Position numbers and translations under genes: made by a program. Positions 16,849-24,055 of a DNA stretch of 64,000 nucleotides are shown in pieces (position 1 is the stretch's first letter; each line of letters begins with the position of its first letter). Origin of the DNA: Niallia sp. FSL W8-0635 (GTDB lineage: Bacteria > Bacillota > Bacilli > Bacillales > Cytobacillaceae); assembly GCF_038007965.1 (NCBI RefSeq), contig NZ_JBBOYD010000002.1, positions 186,001-250,000 of the forward strand, read 5' to 3'. The notes beneath the pieces were generated by a model. It had not been told where the DNA came from and did no database searches. It was given only the letters and a program-made list of their open reading frames with translations.

Positions 16849-17497
16849 ATGCAAATAATATTATGGATAGAAAAAATACTGTTGGTATTTCTTATTGGTT
16901 CATTATTATTTAAGATTCATTATTCTCGTAAATATTTGGACCAATTAAAAAATCATAAAAAGGTAAGTTTTATAAATGAAATTGATATTCCTTATGGGAA
17001 GAGCATAGGGAAAGTTATTGAGTTTTCTTTTCCTATTAATGAATATGACCCTCTGAATCCGAAATGGAATCTGATTTGGTCCATGAGAAAAGAAAATCTT
17101 AGGGTAAGTAACCGTTACTACGAAGTAAATAAAAAGAGATTTGCTTTCAAGCTGGACAATAGCAATTATTACTTATTCAGAAATGAAATTTTGATTCCTT
17201 TATCAAAAATTAAAGAAGAATATTTTGTGATTCATTTTAATGAAGAAATTATTTATTCGATTTCGTCATTGGAAGACCTCTCTAAAAAACTTTCTGAGCA
17301 GGATTTAAAAAAAAGAGATAGAGAGAGTTATAGGTTTTATTAAGGAAATTTCTGAATATGCTAATGGAATTGAAATGCAGGCTAGTCAAAAAGTAAAAAT
17401 CTATCAAGATGAAAAGATGAAAGATTTATTAGAGAAACATCATTTAGCTATGGAACAAAATATAAAAAAGGTGCAATTGATTAACAAGATCAAATAA
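16849..17497 (+). pseudogene. Membrane-anchored protein with frameshift in an A8 run
   Basis: The intact frame (16849-17343) starts with a transmembrane helix (I-L-L-V-F-L-I-G-S-L-L-F-K-I), then a beta-rich domain, and ends K-K-R-D-R-E-S-Y-R-F-Y. Another frame from the A8 run at about 17308-17315 continues K-K-E-I-E-R-V-I-G-F-I-K-E-I-S-E-Y-A-N to a stop at 17497. It forms the coiled coil that the preceding D-L-S-K-K-L-S-E-Q-D-L announces. Loss of one A, or an equivalent slippage, would join them. Homopolymer sequencing error, mutation and transcriptional slippage are all possible. Confidence 0.7.
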
Positions 17498-17516
17498 ATA
17501 GAGAAGGAGATCAGGT

Positions 17517-17597
17517 ATGTTGTTTTATATTGATGTATTGGGGGCAATTCTGAAGATACTTGGTTGGATTAAATCATTGATAGAAATGATAGATTAG
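17517..17597 (+). CDS. 26-residue amphipathic peptide
   Basis: AGAAGGAGATCAGGT gives a strong ribosome site at good spacing to ATG 17517. The peptide begins M-L-F-Y-I-D-V-L-G-A and ends S-L-I-E-M-I-D. Polar or small residues recur at positions 6, 9, 13, 16, 20 and 23 (3-4-3-4 spacing), so the rest forms one hydrophobic helix face. This is the signature of membrane-active leaderless peptides such as phenol-soluble modulins or type I toxins, though a small membrane subunit is also possible. From 17598 to 17758 only very short doubtful ORFs are seen. Confidence 0.5.
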   Translation: MLFYIDVLGAILKILGWIKSLIEMID

Positions 17598-17764
17598 TAA
17601 TAGGGAATAAAAGAGGTTTATCAATGAATAATTGTGTTAATTTTTGTGTTAGCAGGTTTTATTGGCATACTTTTAGGAAGACCATTTAAAAATTGAAGTT
17701 GAAAAATAAAGACCTTTAATGCGGAATTGAAATGAAAATATAAAAGAGAGGGTCATTAGTGAGT

Positions 17765-18166
17765 ATGAAAAATAAGAAAAGAAATTTAATTGTGTTCGGT
17801 TTTTTAGTTATAACTATCATATATATTTTTAGTTCATTTATTACAAGATCTTTAGAAAGCACATTTAATGTTTTACCTAAAAAAGATGAAGATATTGTTG
17901 TTAATGAGGAAAGAATTTATAAGATAGGTGATTATATAGTAGATAATTCCGTTTACTTCTCTGGTTTTATTAATGATTCGATTTCAATTGGAGTAATGAA
18001 TGTAAGTAGTCGGGGGGATGATACTACACAGCTATATTACCCTTTAAAAAAAAATCAAATAATTGAAACGGATGTTATTAATGCTCCATTTAGTTTCACT
18101 GAAAAATTTAAAGTTGTTGATTTTAATGCTGAGACTGGAAGGCTGGAGTTAAAGAGAGTGAAGTAG
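17765..18166 (+). CDS. Membrane-anchored hypothetical protein
   Basis: AAAGAGAGGGTCATT lies upstream; either GTG 17759 or ATG 17765 could start. The 133-residue product has one N-terminal transmembrane helix (L-I-V-F-G-F-L-V-I-T-I-I-Y-I-F) and an extracellular beta-rich part. Tyr and Asp are frequent (Y-K-I-G-D-Y-I-V-D-N-S-V-Y-F), with no cysteine. I do not recognise it. It follows the secretory gene group and may belong to it, though a 160-bp gap separates them. From 18167 to 18332 no gene was found. Confidence 0.65.
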   Translation: MKNKKRNLIVFGFLVITIIYIFSSFITRSLESTFNVLPKKDEDIVVNEERIYKIGDYIVDNSVYFSGFINDSISIGVMNVSSRGDDTTQLYYPLKKNQIIETDVINAPFSFTEKFKVVDFNAETGRLELKRVK

Positions 18167-18332
18167 TAGATAACCTATTTGCGGTAGAAAAGATTTTAAT
18201 TGTGGCAAATTGACAGCTCCCATTAGAGAATGAGACTAAAACGATTACAGACTAAAGGAGAGGGTTTCACATATGTTTAAAAATCCGAATAGTAATCACT
18301 TCGCAAAAAAAATTATATAGGTAGGTAAACTT

Positions 18333-18545
18333 ATGAATATGATACAATTTTTTGAAAGATTTTTATTATATGCCAAAATATTTGCCCCAATATTAATTTT
18401 CTTGATAATATTTTCAATTTTAATGGTTTTTGTATTAGTTGTTAGGGATATTTTTGATAGTCTTCGCATTAAATTTCTTGATAATAAAAATACAAATAAA
18501 GATAGTGATGATAAATTCAACTTAAAACAGGACATAGAAAATTAG
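18333..18545 (+). CDS. Small single-pass membrane protein
   Basis: AGGTAGGTAAACTT precedes ATG 18333. The 70-residue product has a long hydrophobic helix (A-P-I-L-I-F-L-I-I-F-S-I-L-M-V-F-V-L-V-V) and a charged C-terminal tail (N-K-N-T-N-K-D-S-D-D-K-F). It opens the series of tiny genes that share a recurring intergenic leader. No homologue is recognised. Confidence 0.55.
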   Translation: MNMIQFFERFLLYAKIFAPILIFLIIFSILMVFVLVVRDIFDSLRIKFLDNKNTNKDSDDKFNLKQDIEN

Positions 18546-18623
18546 TAGATAACTAAAGTTTGAGGGTTATAAAGAATTAAATTTGAATAGATAACTATTA
18601 TTCATTAAAGGGAGGTAGTAAGT

Positions 18624-18803
18624 ATGAAAAGAGTGGCAATAAAAGTAACACTAGAAAGAGAAGTTTGGCTTAGTAAAGAAGTATGGGAAGAAAGTTTTGG
18701 AGGTCAGTTACCTCAAGACATGGACGATTTAGACATGATAGAAGAAGAATGTTTAAGGAGAAATACAGAGTTTAAAAATGCAGAATTCATAAGTGAATTC
18801 TAG
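18624..18803 (+). CDS. Small hypothetical protein, 59 residues
   Basis: AAAGGGAGGTAGTAAGT precedes ATG 18624, and the leader ATAGATAACTATTATTCATT lies just before. The product is acidic with a beta hairpin start (K-R-V-A-I-K-V-T-L-E-R-E-V-W-L) and a helical rest (S-K-E-V-W-E-E-S-F-G-G). Similar small proteins occur in tandem on Bacillus plasmids and phages. The function is unknown. Confidence 0.55.
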   Translation: MKRVAIKVTLEREVWLSKEVWEESFGGQLPQDMDDLDMIEEECLRRNTEFKNAEFISEF

Positions 18804-18858
18804 TTAAAGTACTTCCAAACCATATAAAATTAAAGTGCGTTAAAAAGGAGTGGGAAAA

Positions 18859-19140
18859 ATGAAAGAAATTTTGATCGATATAACTTTAGATGAACCAAAA
18901 GCAACAATATTAGAAGCGATGGAACAAGCAGGATACAAGTATAAGGGTATATTCAAATACGACTATCCAGAATGGGGGCATAAATACTATGAAAGAATAA
19001 AAACAGAGTTATTCGAAAAAGAAAACAAACTCTTCTATTTTGCTAATGTTCCCCAATGGAAGGAAGGAAATATTTCAGTTATCAGAATCGGTGAAGTGGA
19101 GAATAAAAGTAACAAAAATCCTGAATATATTTATGCGTAG
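18859..19140 (+). CDS. Small hypothetical protein, 93 residues
   Basis: ATG 18859 follows AAAAAGGAGTGGG; GTG 18850 falls inside that site and is rejected. The product reads I-L-I-D-I-T-L-D-E-P-K-A-T-I-L-E-A-M-E-Q-A-G-Y-K-Y-K-G-I, a compact alpha/beta domain of about 70 residues with several aromatic positions. It ends ...E-Y-I-Y-A directly before the next copy of the leader (TTCGAAACTATTCTG). The family is not recognised. It looks intact, unlike the two following genes. Confidence 0.6.
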   Translation: MKEILIDITLDEPKATILEAMEQAGYKYKGIFKYDYPEWGHKYYERIKTELFEKENKLFYFANVPQWKEGNISVIRIGEVENKSNKNPEYIYA

Positions 19141-19175
19141 TTCGAAACTATTCTGCTGTAGAAAGGGGTTTATAT

Positions 19176-19385
19176 ATGAAAGTTCCAAAAGAAATAAAGG
19201 ATAGTATTAGAAAGTCTGCAAAAGCGTTTCACACAGCGAGAGAACATGAAAAAATAGTAAGGGGTTAGCTTGATGAACAAGGTCTTGAAAATGATACTGT
19301 TCACGATAGCTGGATTGACACAATTGAAATGGGGTCTGGAAATTCAAAAGATTTTATTGAATTTCTAAAAAGAGTTGATGAATAG
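19176..19385 (+). pseudogene. Small gene interrupted by in-frame TAG
   Basis: GTAGAAAGGGGTTTATAT precedes ATG 19176. The frame reads M-K-V-P-K-E-I-K-D-S-I-R-K-S-A-K-A-F-H then meets TAG at 19266-19268. It continues open for 38 further codons (L-D-E-Q-G-L-E-N-D-T-V-H-D-S-W-I-D-T-I-E) to TAG 19383-19385. TAG most simply derives from TGG (Trp). The 69-residue original looks like a soluble helical protein. Both parts share codon use, and the downstream end abuts the next leader, which supports a single original gene. Confidence 0.7.
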
Positions 19386-19416
19386 TTCGAAACTATTGTG
19401 AAGGAGTGAGTTGTTA

Positions 19417-19583
19417 ATGGAAAATGAAGTGGTTAAGACAGTAAGTCTTGAATGTTTAGGTGTGAATCTGATTTTCTTGCTTTAACTAATAGCAAAGAAT
19501 ATGAATTGAATATATGTTATTGATGTTTTCTAAATGGTATGGCTAATTCATATATGAAGAGAAACGGAATAGAAAATAGATAA
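19417..19583 (+). pseudogene. Small zinc-ribbon gene, frameshift plus in-frame TGA
   Basis: AAGGAGTGAG precedes ATG 19417. The first 15 codons end E-C-L-G. Shifting frame by one missing base near 19460 gives C-E-S-D-F-L-A-L-T-N-S-K-E-Y-E-L-N-I-C-Y, then TGA where Trp would complete a C-x-x-C, then C-F-L-N-G to TAA 19581. The two restored C-x-x-C pairs, about 20 residues apart, form a convincing zinc ribbon, so both lesions are probably real decay of one short gene. Confidence 0.6.
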
Positions 19584-19616
19584 TTTATATGGGGTAGAAA
19601 GAAGGGGATTTTCTCA

Positions 19617-19922
19617 GTGTCGCAAAAAGATTTAAGAGTATGTCCGAAATGTTTAAATGAGAAGAATATTGCTGATAAGACATGTAGTTACTGCAAAGAA
19701 AAATCAATAGTAATTAAAGATGGGGTTATTCTGAATTTCTTATTATTCTTTGTCCTTATGGTAATTCAGCTTGTAGCATATACATACAATGCAAGTTCAC
19801 AAGATAAGTTGCTAATAGGATTTTTCTCAATGTTACTTCTGATTTTAACGAATATATTAGTTTTTGTTGCCTTGAAAAAGTTTGAAGAGAAGAATAAGTA
19901 TCGTAGAAGTAACAAAAATTGA
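19617..19922 (+). CDS. Zinc-ribbon membrane protein
   Basis: GAAGGGGATTTTCTCA precedes GTG 19617. The 101-residue protein starts with a zinc ribbon (V-C-P-K-C-L-N ... T-C-S-Y-C-K-E) followed by two transmembrane helices (F-L-L-F-F-V-L-M-V-I-Q-L-V-A-Y and L-L-I-G-F-F-S-M-L-L-L-I-L) and a basic tail. The cytosolic zinc module plus membrane hairpin is a common layout of small Firmicute proteins of unknown role. From 19923 to 20039 only a leader copy is seen. Confidence 0.7.
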   Translation: MSQKDLRVCPKCLNEKNIADKTCSYCKEKSIVIKDGVILNFLLFFVLMVIQLVAYTYNASSQDKLLIGFFSMLLLILTNILVFVALKKFEEKNKYRRSNKN

Positions 19923-20039
19923 ATCAAACAAAAAACGTGTTTATCTTATATTATAATTGCAAATCATACAGCAAAAGATTATATAAGGAAAAAATGATTT
20001 CAAAGTAGATAACTATTATTCATTAAAGGAGAGTTAATC

Positions 20040-20204
20040 GTGAAGAAAGAAAAATTAAACAAACCTTACACCATAGTTATTTTTCATAATGATAAGCCAG
20101 TTAAAAAGAAGAGATTTATTTCATTAGAAAAGTTAGATAGATATTGTGACCACGTTGAGAAATTAGGTAAAACCTATGGAACGTACAGCATAAACGCTTG
20201 GTAA
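20040..20204 (+). CDS. Small hypothetical protein, 54 residues
   Basis: The start is GTG 20040, preceded by AAAGGAGAGTTAATC and by the leader TAGATAACTATTATTCATT. The product reads K-P-Y-T-I-V-I-F-H-N-D-K-P-V-K-K-K-R-F-I-S-L-E-K and ends S-I-N-A-W. It is a short basic beta/alpha protein with no motif that I recognise. Confidence 0.5.
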   Translation: MKKEKLNKPYTIVIFHNDKPVKKKRFISLEKLDRYCDHVEKLGKTYGTYSINAW

Positions 20205-20225
20205 CTATTGCGAAGGAGTGAGGAA

Positions 20226-20456
20226 ATGGAACACTTTTTAAAAATACAACCGCAATATTTTGAAGAAGTACGAAATGGAAATAAAAGTTTTGAAATCAGA
20301 AAAAATGACAGAGATTTTAAAGTTGGAGATACTCTTTATTTACAAGAATATAACCCTTTAGCACAAGAGTATACAGGGGAAGTAGTTAAAAGAGAAATTA
20401 CTTATATTACTAATTATGCACAGCAAGAAAATTATATAGTAATGGCTATTGTTTGA
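20226..20456 (+). CDS. DUF3850/ASCH-like small protein
   Basis: GAAGGAGTGAGGAA precedes ATG 20226. The 76-residue protein reads H-F-L-K-I-Q-P-Q-Y-F-E-E-V-R-N-G-N-K-S-F-E-I-R-K-N-D-R-D-F-K-V-G-D-T-L-Y-L-Q-E-Y, which is the DUF3850 signature, related to the ASCH fold that binds RNA. Such proteins are frequent on phages and conjugative elements. The R-K-N-D-R-D-F motif is fully conserved here. RNA binding is known only for the wider fold, so the specific role is inference. Confidence 0.85.
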   Translation: MEHFLKIQPQYFEEVRNGNKSFEIRKNDRDFKVGDTLYLQEYNPLAQEYTGEVVKREITYITNYAQQENYIVMAIV

Positions 20457-20488
20457 TAACTATTGTACGGTAGGAAAGGGGTTTTGCA

Positions 20489-20686
20489 ATGAATAAGAAT
20501 CAGAAAATTGTATGCGACTGGTTTCTAAACAATGGAATGGATTTTTTATCAGCTATAGTTGAATTAGAAGGGGTTTATGAGAGTATTCCTAACGAGGTTG
20601 CAGAAGCTTTTAGCGAACTAACTGATAAAGAAATAATAGAAGTAATAAAAAAATCAGCAAATAACATATTAAAACGTATAGCATAG
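20489..20686 (+). CDS. Small helical hypothetical protein, 65 residues
   Basis: TAGGAAAGGGGTTTTGCA precedes ATG 20489, after another leader copy (ATAACTATTGTACG). The product is acidic and wholly helical (K-I-V-C-D-W-F-L-N-N-G-M-D-F-L-S-A-I-V-E and E-V-A-E-A-F-S-E-L-T-D-K-E). It may be a small protein-binding module such as an antirepressor or inhibitor, which is only a guess. The family is unknown. Confidence 0.55.
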   Translation: MNKNQKIVCDWFLNNGMDFLSAIVELEGVYESIPNEVAEAFSELTDKEIIEVIKKSANNILKRIA

Positions 20687-20716
20687 TACGAAACAACTGT
20701 TCATTAGATAACCATT

Positions 20717-20828
20717 ATGACAAAAAAATTTTAAGATTGGAGAAGCGAATCAAAAAGATGTGAATTTTAAAGTGAGTACCTTTCTAACAATAGAAGGATA
20801 TAAAATATTAATACAATTAGTTGAATAG
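20717..20828 (+). pseudogene. Tiny gene with one-base frameshift
   Basis: After a leader copy (TTCATTAGATAACCATT) the ATG at 20717 gives M-T-K-K-F then TAA. Ignoring one base in the A7/T4 runs at 20721-20731 yields a continuous 36-codon frame, K-I-G-E-A-N-Q-K-D-V-N-F-K-V-S-T-F-L, ending TAG at 20826-20828. No good Shine-Dalgarno is visible. It could be decay or a homopolymer sequencing error. Confidence 0.4.
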
Positions 20829-20859
20829 TACAAAGGTTATATGAAGGAGAGAAAATAAA

Positions 20860-21114
20860 GTGAATTTAATAAATATATTAATAGTGAGTTTAGTCATCAT
20901 TAATTTATTTTTAATTAAGAATAAACGTTTTCCAATTATAAAAAAAGTATTGCCTTGGATAATTGTCATATTATTTTCATACCATTGGGGTGTCGGAGGA
21001 TTAATTCAATATCCTTTTCTCGCTAATGTTGTTGGAATTATAGTCATTTCTTTTTGGTTTATAGTCATTACACAATATTTAAGAAGTTTATACATGAATC
21101 AAAAAGTAGAATAA
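20860..21114 (+). CDS. Small multi-pass membrane protein
   Basis: ATGAAGGAGAGAAAATAAA precedes GTG 20860. The 84-residue product has three hydrophobic helices (N-I-L-I-V-S-L-V-I-I-N-L-F-L-I, W-I-I-V-I-L-F-S-Y and V-V-G-I-I-V-I-S-F-W-F-I-V) with short basic loops, and ends N-Q-K-V-E. No family was recognised. It lies at the end of the small-ORF series before the methyltransferase remnant. Confidence 0.6.
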   Translation: MNLINILIVSLVIINLFLIKNKRFPIIKKVLPWIIVILFSYHWGVGGLIQYPFLANVVGIIVISFWFIVITQYLRSLYMNQKVE

Positions 21115-21248
21115 CTAAATTTAATAGGGTTTAACAACACGAACTTGAAAAACTTTTATAATGAAAATCGTGTTGTAAAGATAGTACTTATAATATGCCT
21201 TGATATTGAAAATTAAATAACTATTTTGTGGAAAGGGAAATGAAGAAT

Positions 21249-21407
21249 ATGAAAGATTCCATTATTATTAATGAAGCGAGAGGAAAAGCAGTAAATAATT
21301 TAATAAAGATTATGAAGAGTAGTTCGAAAAAAAGTAGAATAGCAATTCATTTTACTAGACTTAATAACAAAAGTGAAAATCTACAAAGAATAATTGAAAA
21401 GAGATAA
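21249..21407 (+). CDS. Small basic hypothetical protein, 52 residues
   Basis: GGAAAGGGAAATGAAGAAT precedes ATG 21249, and the leader TAAATAACTATTTTG lies upstream. The product starts K-D-S-I-I-I-N-E-A-R-G-K-A-V-N-N-L-I and has a basic Ser-rich C-terminal half. No motif is recognised. It is the last member of the tiny-gene series. Confidence 0.5.
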   Translation: MKDSIIINEARGKAVNNLIKIMKSSSKKSRIAIHFTRLNNKSENLQRIIEKR

Positions 21408-21497
21408 TTACAAGGTTTTAGATAGATATAGCTATAGTATGGAAAATTAACCATAAGAAAAATAGCTTAGTAATGTAGGAAGGAGAACAAAATTTTG

Positions 21498-22181
21498 ATG
21501 ATAACAGCAAAAAGTTATTTTAGTGGTGCTGGTGGAATGGACTTAGGAATGTTAGACGCTGGTATTGAAATTATGGAATCTTTTGAAATAGATAAAGTTG
21601 CTTGTGAGACTTTAAGGAAAAACTTTAAACACAGAATAAACCAAACCGATATCACAAAAATAACTGTACTCGATCAGCAAGATGCAGATGTTTATATTGG
21701 AACTTTCCCTTGTACGAAGTATAGCCGGATTGCTGATATACATGGAACTAGAACAGGCGATGATTTATTTTTACATTTTTTTAGACATGTGGCTTTAGCA
21801 CAACCAGAAGTGTATATAGTTGAAAATGTTCCTGGTATGCGAAAATTTCAAGTGGTGATGGAGTGCTTAACTAGATTACCCAATTATTACGTTAGAGTAG
21901 AATGCCCTGTTAACGCAAATATGTGGCTCCCTCAAGAACGTAAAAGATTAATAGTTATAGGAACTAAAAAGCCTTTCCATAATTTATCTTATCCAGAAGC
22001 AAAACCAATGAGAATGAGAGATATTATTGATATTGGAGCAGAAGTATATACTCCTGATTATGTTCAAAAAAGATTAAATGGTGCATATCGAGATAAGCCA
22101 ATTATTACAGATTTAGATGGAAAAGCTCCAACTTGTGTAGCGCAAAATATTGCCTCAATCTCTTACAAGTTGCATTTGTAG
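21498..22181 (+). pseudogene. C5-cytosine DNA methyltransferase, C-terminally truncated
   Basis: AGGAAGGAGAAC precedes ATG 21498. Motif I is present (F-S-G-A-G-G-M-D-L-G), the catalytic motif IV is G-T-F-P-C-T-K-Y-S, motif VI is V-E-N-V-P-G-M, and motif VIII is Q-E-R-K-R. Motif IX begins (A-P-T-C-V-A) but the frame then diverges and stops after 227 residues. The target-recognition end and motif X (R-E-Y/W-A-R-L-Q-G) are missing, whereas complete relatives exceed 300 residues. AdoMet binding and the catalytic Cys remain, but activity is doubtful without motif X. The break falls close to the Tn3-type end at 22438. Confidence 0.85.
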
Positions 22182-22266
22182 ACAATGAGCACTATCGATA
22201 CCTATTTTGCTTACCACTACAGAAGACTTATCATTAAAAACAAAAATGGAAGAAAGGAAAGAAGTA

Positions 22267-22490
22267 TGCTTAATAAACTCATCGAGTTGATATCTGAAGG
22301 AAATATTAGTCTTGGACAATTATCCATTATTTTCGCTGTTATTCTAACAATAACTGCTATAATCGGTTACACCTTTCTTTTCTGGGAGCAGCGATCTTAT
22401 GAAAAACTACTAACAGGTAAACCATTACCTTCTAATAGGGGTAGCGTCAGGAAAATGCGGATTTACAACGTTAAGGAAATCAAAATATAA
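22267..22490 (+). pseudogene. Small membrane protein gene truncated by a Tn3-family end
   Basis: AGAAAGGAAAGAAGT precedes ATG 22267. The product begins with an amphipathic helix (L-N-K-L-I-E-L-I-S-E-G-N-I-S) and a transmembrane helix (L-S-I-I-F-A-V-I-L-T-I-T-A-I-I-G-Y). From G-S-V-R-K-M-R-I-Y-N-V-K onward the residues are encoded by the 38-bp transposon repeat at 22438-22475. The native C-terminus has thus been replaced by transposon sequence. The original family is unknown. Confidence 0.7.
22438..22475 (+). repeat. 38-bp terminal inverted repeat of a Tn1546-like Tn3-family transposon
   Basis: The repeat begins GGGGTAGCGTCAGGAAAATG and ends TTTACAACGTTAAG, 38 bp in all. This matches the Tn1546-type end as I remember it, almost base for base, and the Tn3-family rule (GGGG start, ACGTTAAG finish). 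The GGGG side faces left, so the transposon body lies to the right and includes the cardiolipin-synthase and spoVA genes. No mate was seen on the right. Confidence 0.9.
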
Positions 22491-22535
22491 AAAGCCTAAT
22501 TTCTCGGTGTTATAAGTGAAAAATTAGGCTTTAGT
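22490..22535. terminator. Rho-independent terminator
   Basis: AAAAAGCCTAATTT and AAATTAGGCTTT form the stem. It lies between the truncated plus-strand gene and the minus-strand DUF421 gene and could act in both directions. Confidence 0.8.
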
Positions 22536-22609
22536 TACTTCATTAAAGCGCCTGATTGTTGAAGACTAAAGTTTATATTCACCAAGAAATGCTCTTATCC
22601 TAACAAATT

Positions 22610-23293
22610 TTATTTAGGACTTACATGTATGCCTTCACTCTCTCGCCAATCTGCGTAAAGTATACGCTTTACATTATCATATCCATTGGTAGTTAATTGG
22701 TTATCTAACCACTGTTGATCAAATCCGAGTTCATGTAAATTATCCCATAAAATTTCCCCATCTATAATTAACGATGTTGGGAGGTCTACTGGACTTTCTG
22801 GAAGATTGAGATCTTGCTTGTCTGGTTTTTGATACTTGGATTTTAATAATAAACTTATTTGCCCATTAGCTTCCAATATACCGTATTTGACTTCGCGAAC
22901 TGAAAAGACATTATTTTGACGGAGTATACTCAATACTTGATTTACATCCAATTTGTTCTTTGTAAGTAACTTCCTGTCCATAACACCATCTCGAATGATG
23001 ATGTTAGGATTGCCTAATAAGAGAGAACGTGTCGATTTATTTTTTAGAGTCATAAACTCTATTCCAAACATAAGAAACGTCCACAATCCGATGGCATATA
23101 AAAAATGAAAAATCCCTACCTTATCTTCATAAATGGTATTTCCTAAAAGATCTCCAAGTACTAACACAAAAACTAAGTGAAACGGGGTTAACTGATAGAT
23201 GGATGTTCTGCCTGTTATGATAATGATAAAAAATAAAGTGGCAAAACCAACGATGACTTTGATCGTCAGTAAACCAATATTGACTTCTTCCAA
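22610..23293 (-). CDS. DUF421 membrane protein (YetF/YrbG-like)
   Basis: TTG 23293 is preceded by GGAGGAAAAAACT; the upstream TTG at 23308 overlaps that site. The protein has three N-terminal transmembrane helices (V-G-F-A-T-L-F-F-I-I-I-I-T-G-R and L-T-P-F-H-L-V-F-V-L-V-L-G-D) and a cytosolic DUF421 domain (V-N-Q-V-L-S-I-L-R-Q-N-N-V-F-S-V-R-E-V-K-Y-G-I-L-E-A-N-G-Q-I). YetF-type proteins occur in the spore inner membrane. The stop is 9 bp... downstream of nothing coding; it is the second gene of a two-gene minus-strand operon with the CBO0543 gene. Confidence 0.88.
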   Translation of the reverse strand: MEEVNIGLLTIKVIVGFATLFFIIIITGRTSIYQLTPFHLVFVLVLGDLLGNTIYEDKVGIFHFLYAIGLWTFLMFGIEFMTLKNKSTRSLLLGNPNIIIRDGVMDRKLLTKNKLDVNQVLSILRQNNVFSVREVKYGILEANGQISLLLKSKYQKPDKQDLNLPESPVDLPTSLIIDGEILWDNLHELGFDQQWLDNQLTTNGYDNVKRILYADWRESEGIHVSPK

Positions 23294-23316
23294 AGTTTTT
23301 TCCTCCAATTTAAATT

Positions 23317-23895
23317 TTACTTAGTTGTAAGATCTTGAGGTTTAGATAAAGAGGCTAGTTTTAGTATTAAAGCTCGAGTTACAATTCCAACCATGATGTA
23401 ATATATGAATGAATATCTGTATCTCCACTCTAAATAATTAACAAGTTTGACCCACTCGCAAAAGGGTTCACCTATATAGGCATATGTTAGTGCCATAATG
23501 ATCTGGGCTAAAATAAAAGATTTCCATGTTCTAAAATATTGATATAACAACATGTAAGCTACAGGCACCATTGAAAAATCAAAAGGAAAGGCCCGAGGAA
23601 TAAAAGGTAAAAATGCAATGGGGTAATCCCAAAAACTATATTGTGCACCAACTACATCTAATAAGGTTGTTGTCAAGATAATTATGGTACCAAATAACAA
23701 AATTTCTAAAATAATGTCATGTTTAACAAGTTTAGCCCATATAACCCAAGGCACAACTAAAAAAACAACTAGTATCCACCATTCCCAAGTTAAAAACTCA
23801 TTTGTTAGCCAACCATTTAATTCTAAATGATACAGCTTATCTTCTAATAAACGTATTTCCTTAAGATTTTCAAATATATTATCTATTGATATCAT
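23317..23895 (-). CDS. CBO0543-family multi-pass membrane protein
   Basis: ATG 23895. The 192-residue protein has five or six hydrophobic helices with aromatic loops (E-W-W-I-L-V-V-F-L-V-V-P-W-V-I-W, Q-Y-S-F-W-D-Y-P-I-A-F-L-P, and F-P-F-D-F-S-M-V-P-V-A-Y-M-L). I recognise this as the CBO0543 family, widespread in spore-formers and of unknown function. It ends about 9-24 bp before the DUF421 gene, depending on that gene's start, so the pair is probably co-transcribed. The association fits a spore inner-membrane role, which is inferred. Confidence 0.8.
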   Translation of the reverse strand: MISIDNIFENLKEIRLLEDKLYHLELNGWLTNEFLTWEWWILVVFLVVPWVIWAKLVKHDIILEILLFGTIIILTTTLLDVVGAQYSFWDYPIAFLPFIPRAFPFDFSMVPVAYMLLYQYFRTWKSFILAQIIMALTYAYIGEPFCEWVKLVNYLEWRYRYSFIYYIMVGIVTRALILKLASLSKPQDLTTK

Positions 23896-24055
23896 CCCTA
23901 TATTTAAATTAAAAGGTAACAGATATTTTTGAATTCAAACTCTTTGAGCTGCCTTTTTAGTATTACCGTTTTTTAGTAATGAATTTCCATCGTAAATAAC
24001 AAAAATTTTTTAAATCTAGATTTAAGATAGAACAATAAAAACAGGATACATCAAC

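Noticed and set aside
16880..17345. Programmed -1 frameshift at the A8 run
   Set aside because: A -1 shift after AAAAAAAAG runs into TAG within two codons; only +1, or loss of one A, gives the long extension.
17624..17697. Very short membrane-peptide frame (20-23 codons)
   Set aside because: No start codon has a suitable ribosome site and the two possible frames disagree.
542..19268. Stop-codon reassignment (TAG or TGA as Trp) in the element
   Set aside because: TAA, TAG and TGA are all involved, and intact neighbouring genes end with the same codons, so independent lesions are simpler.
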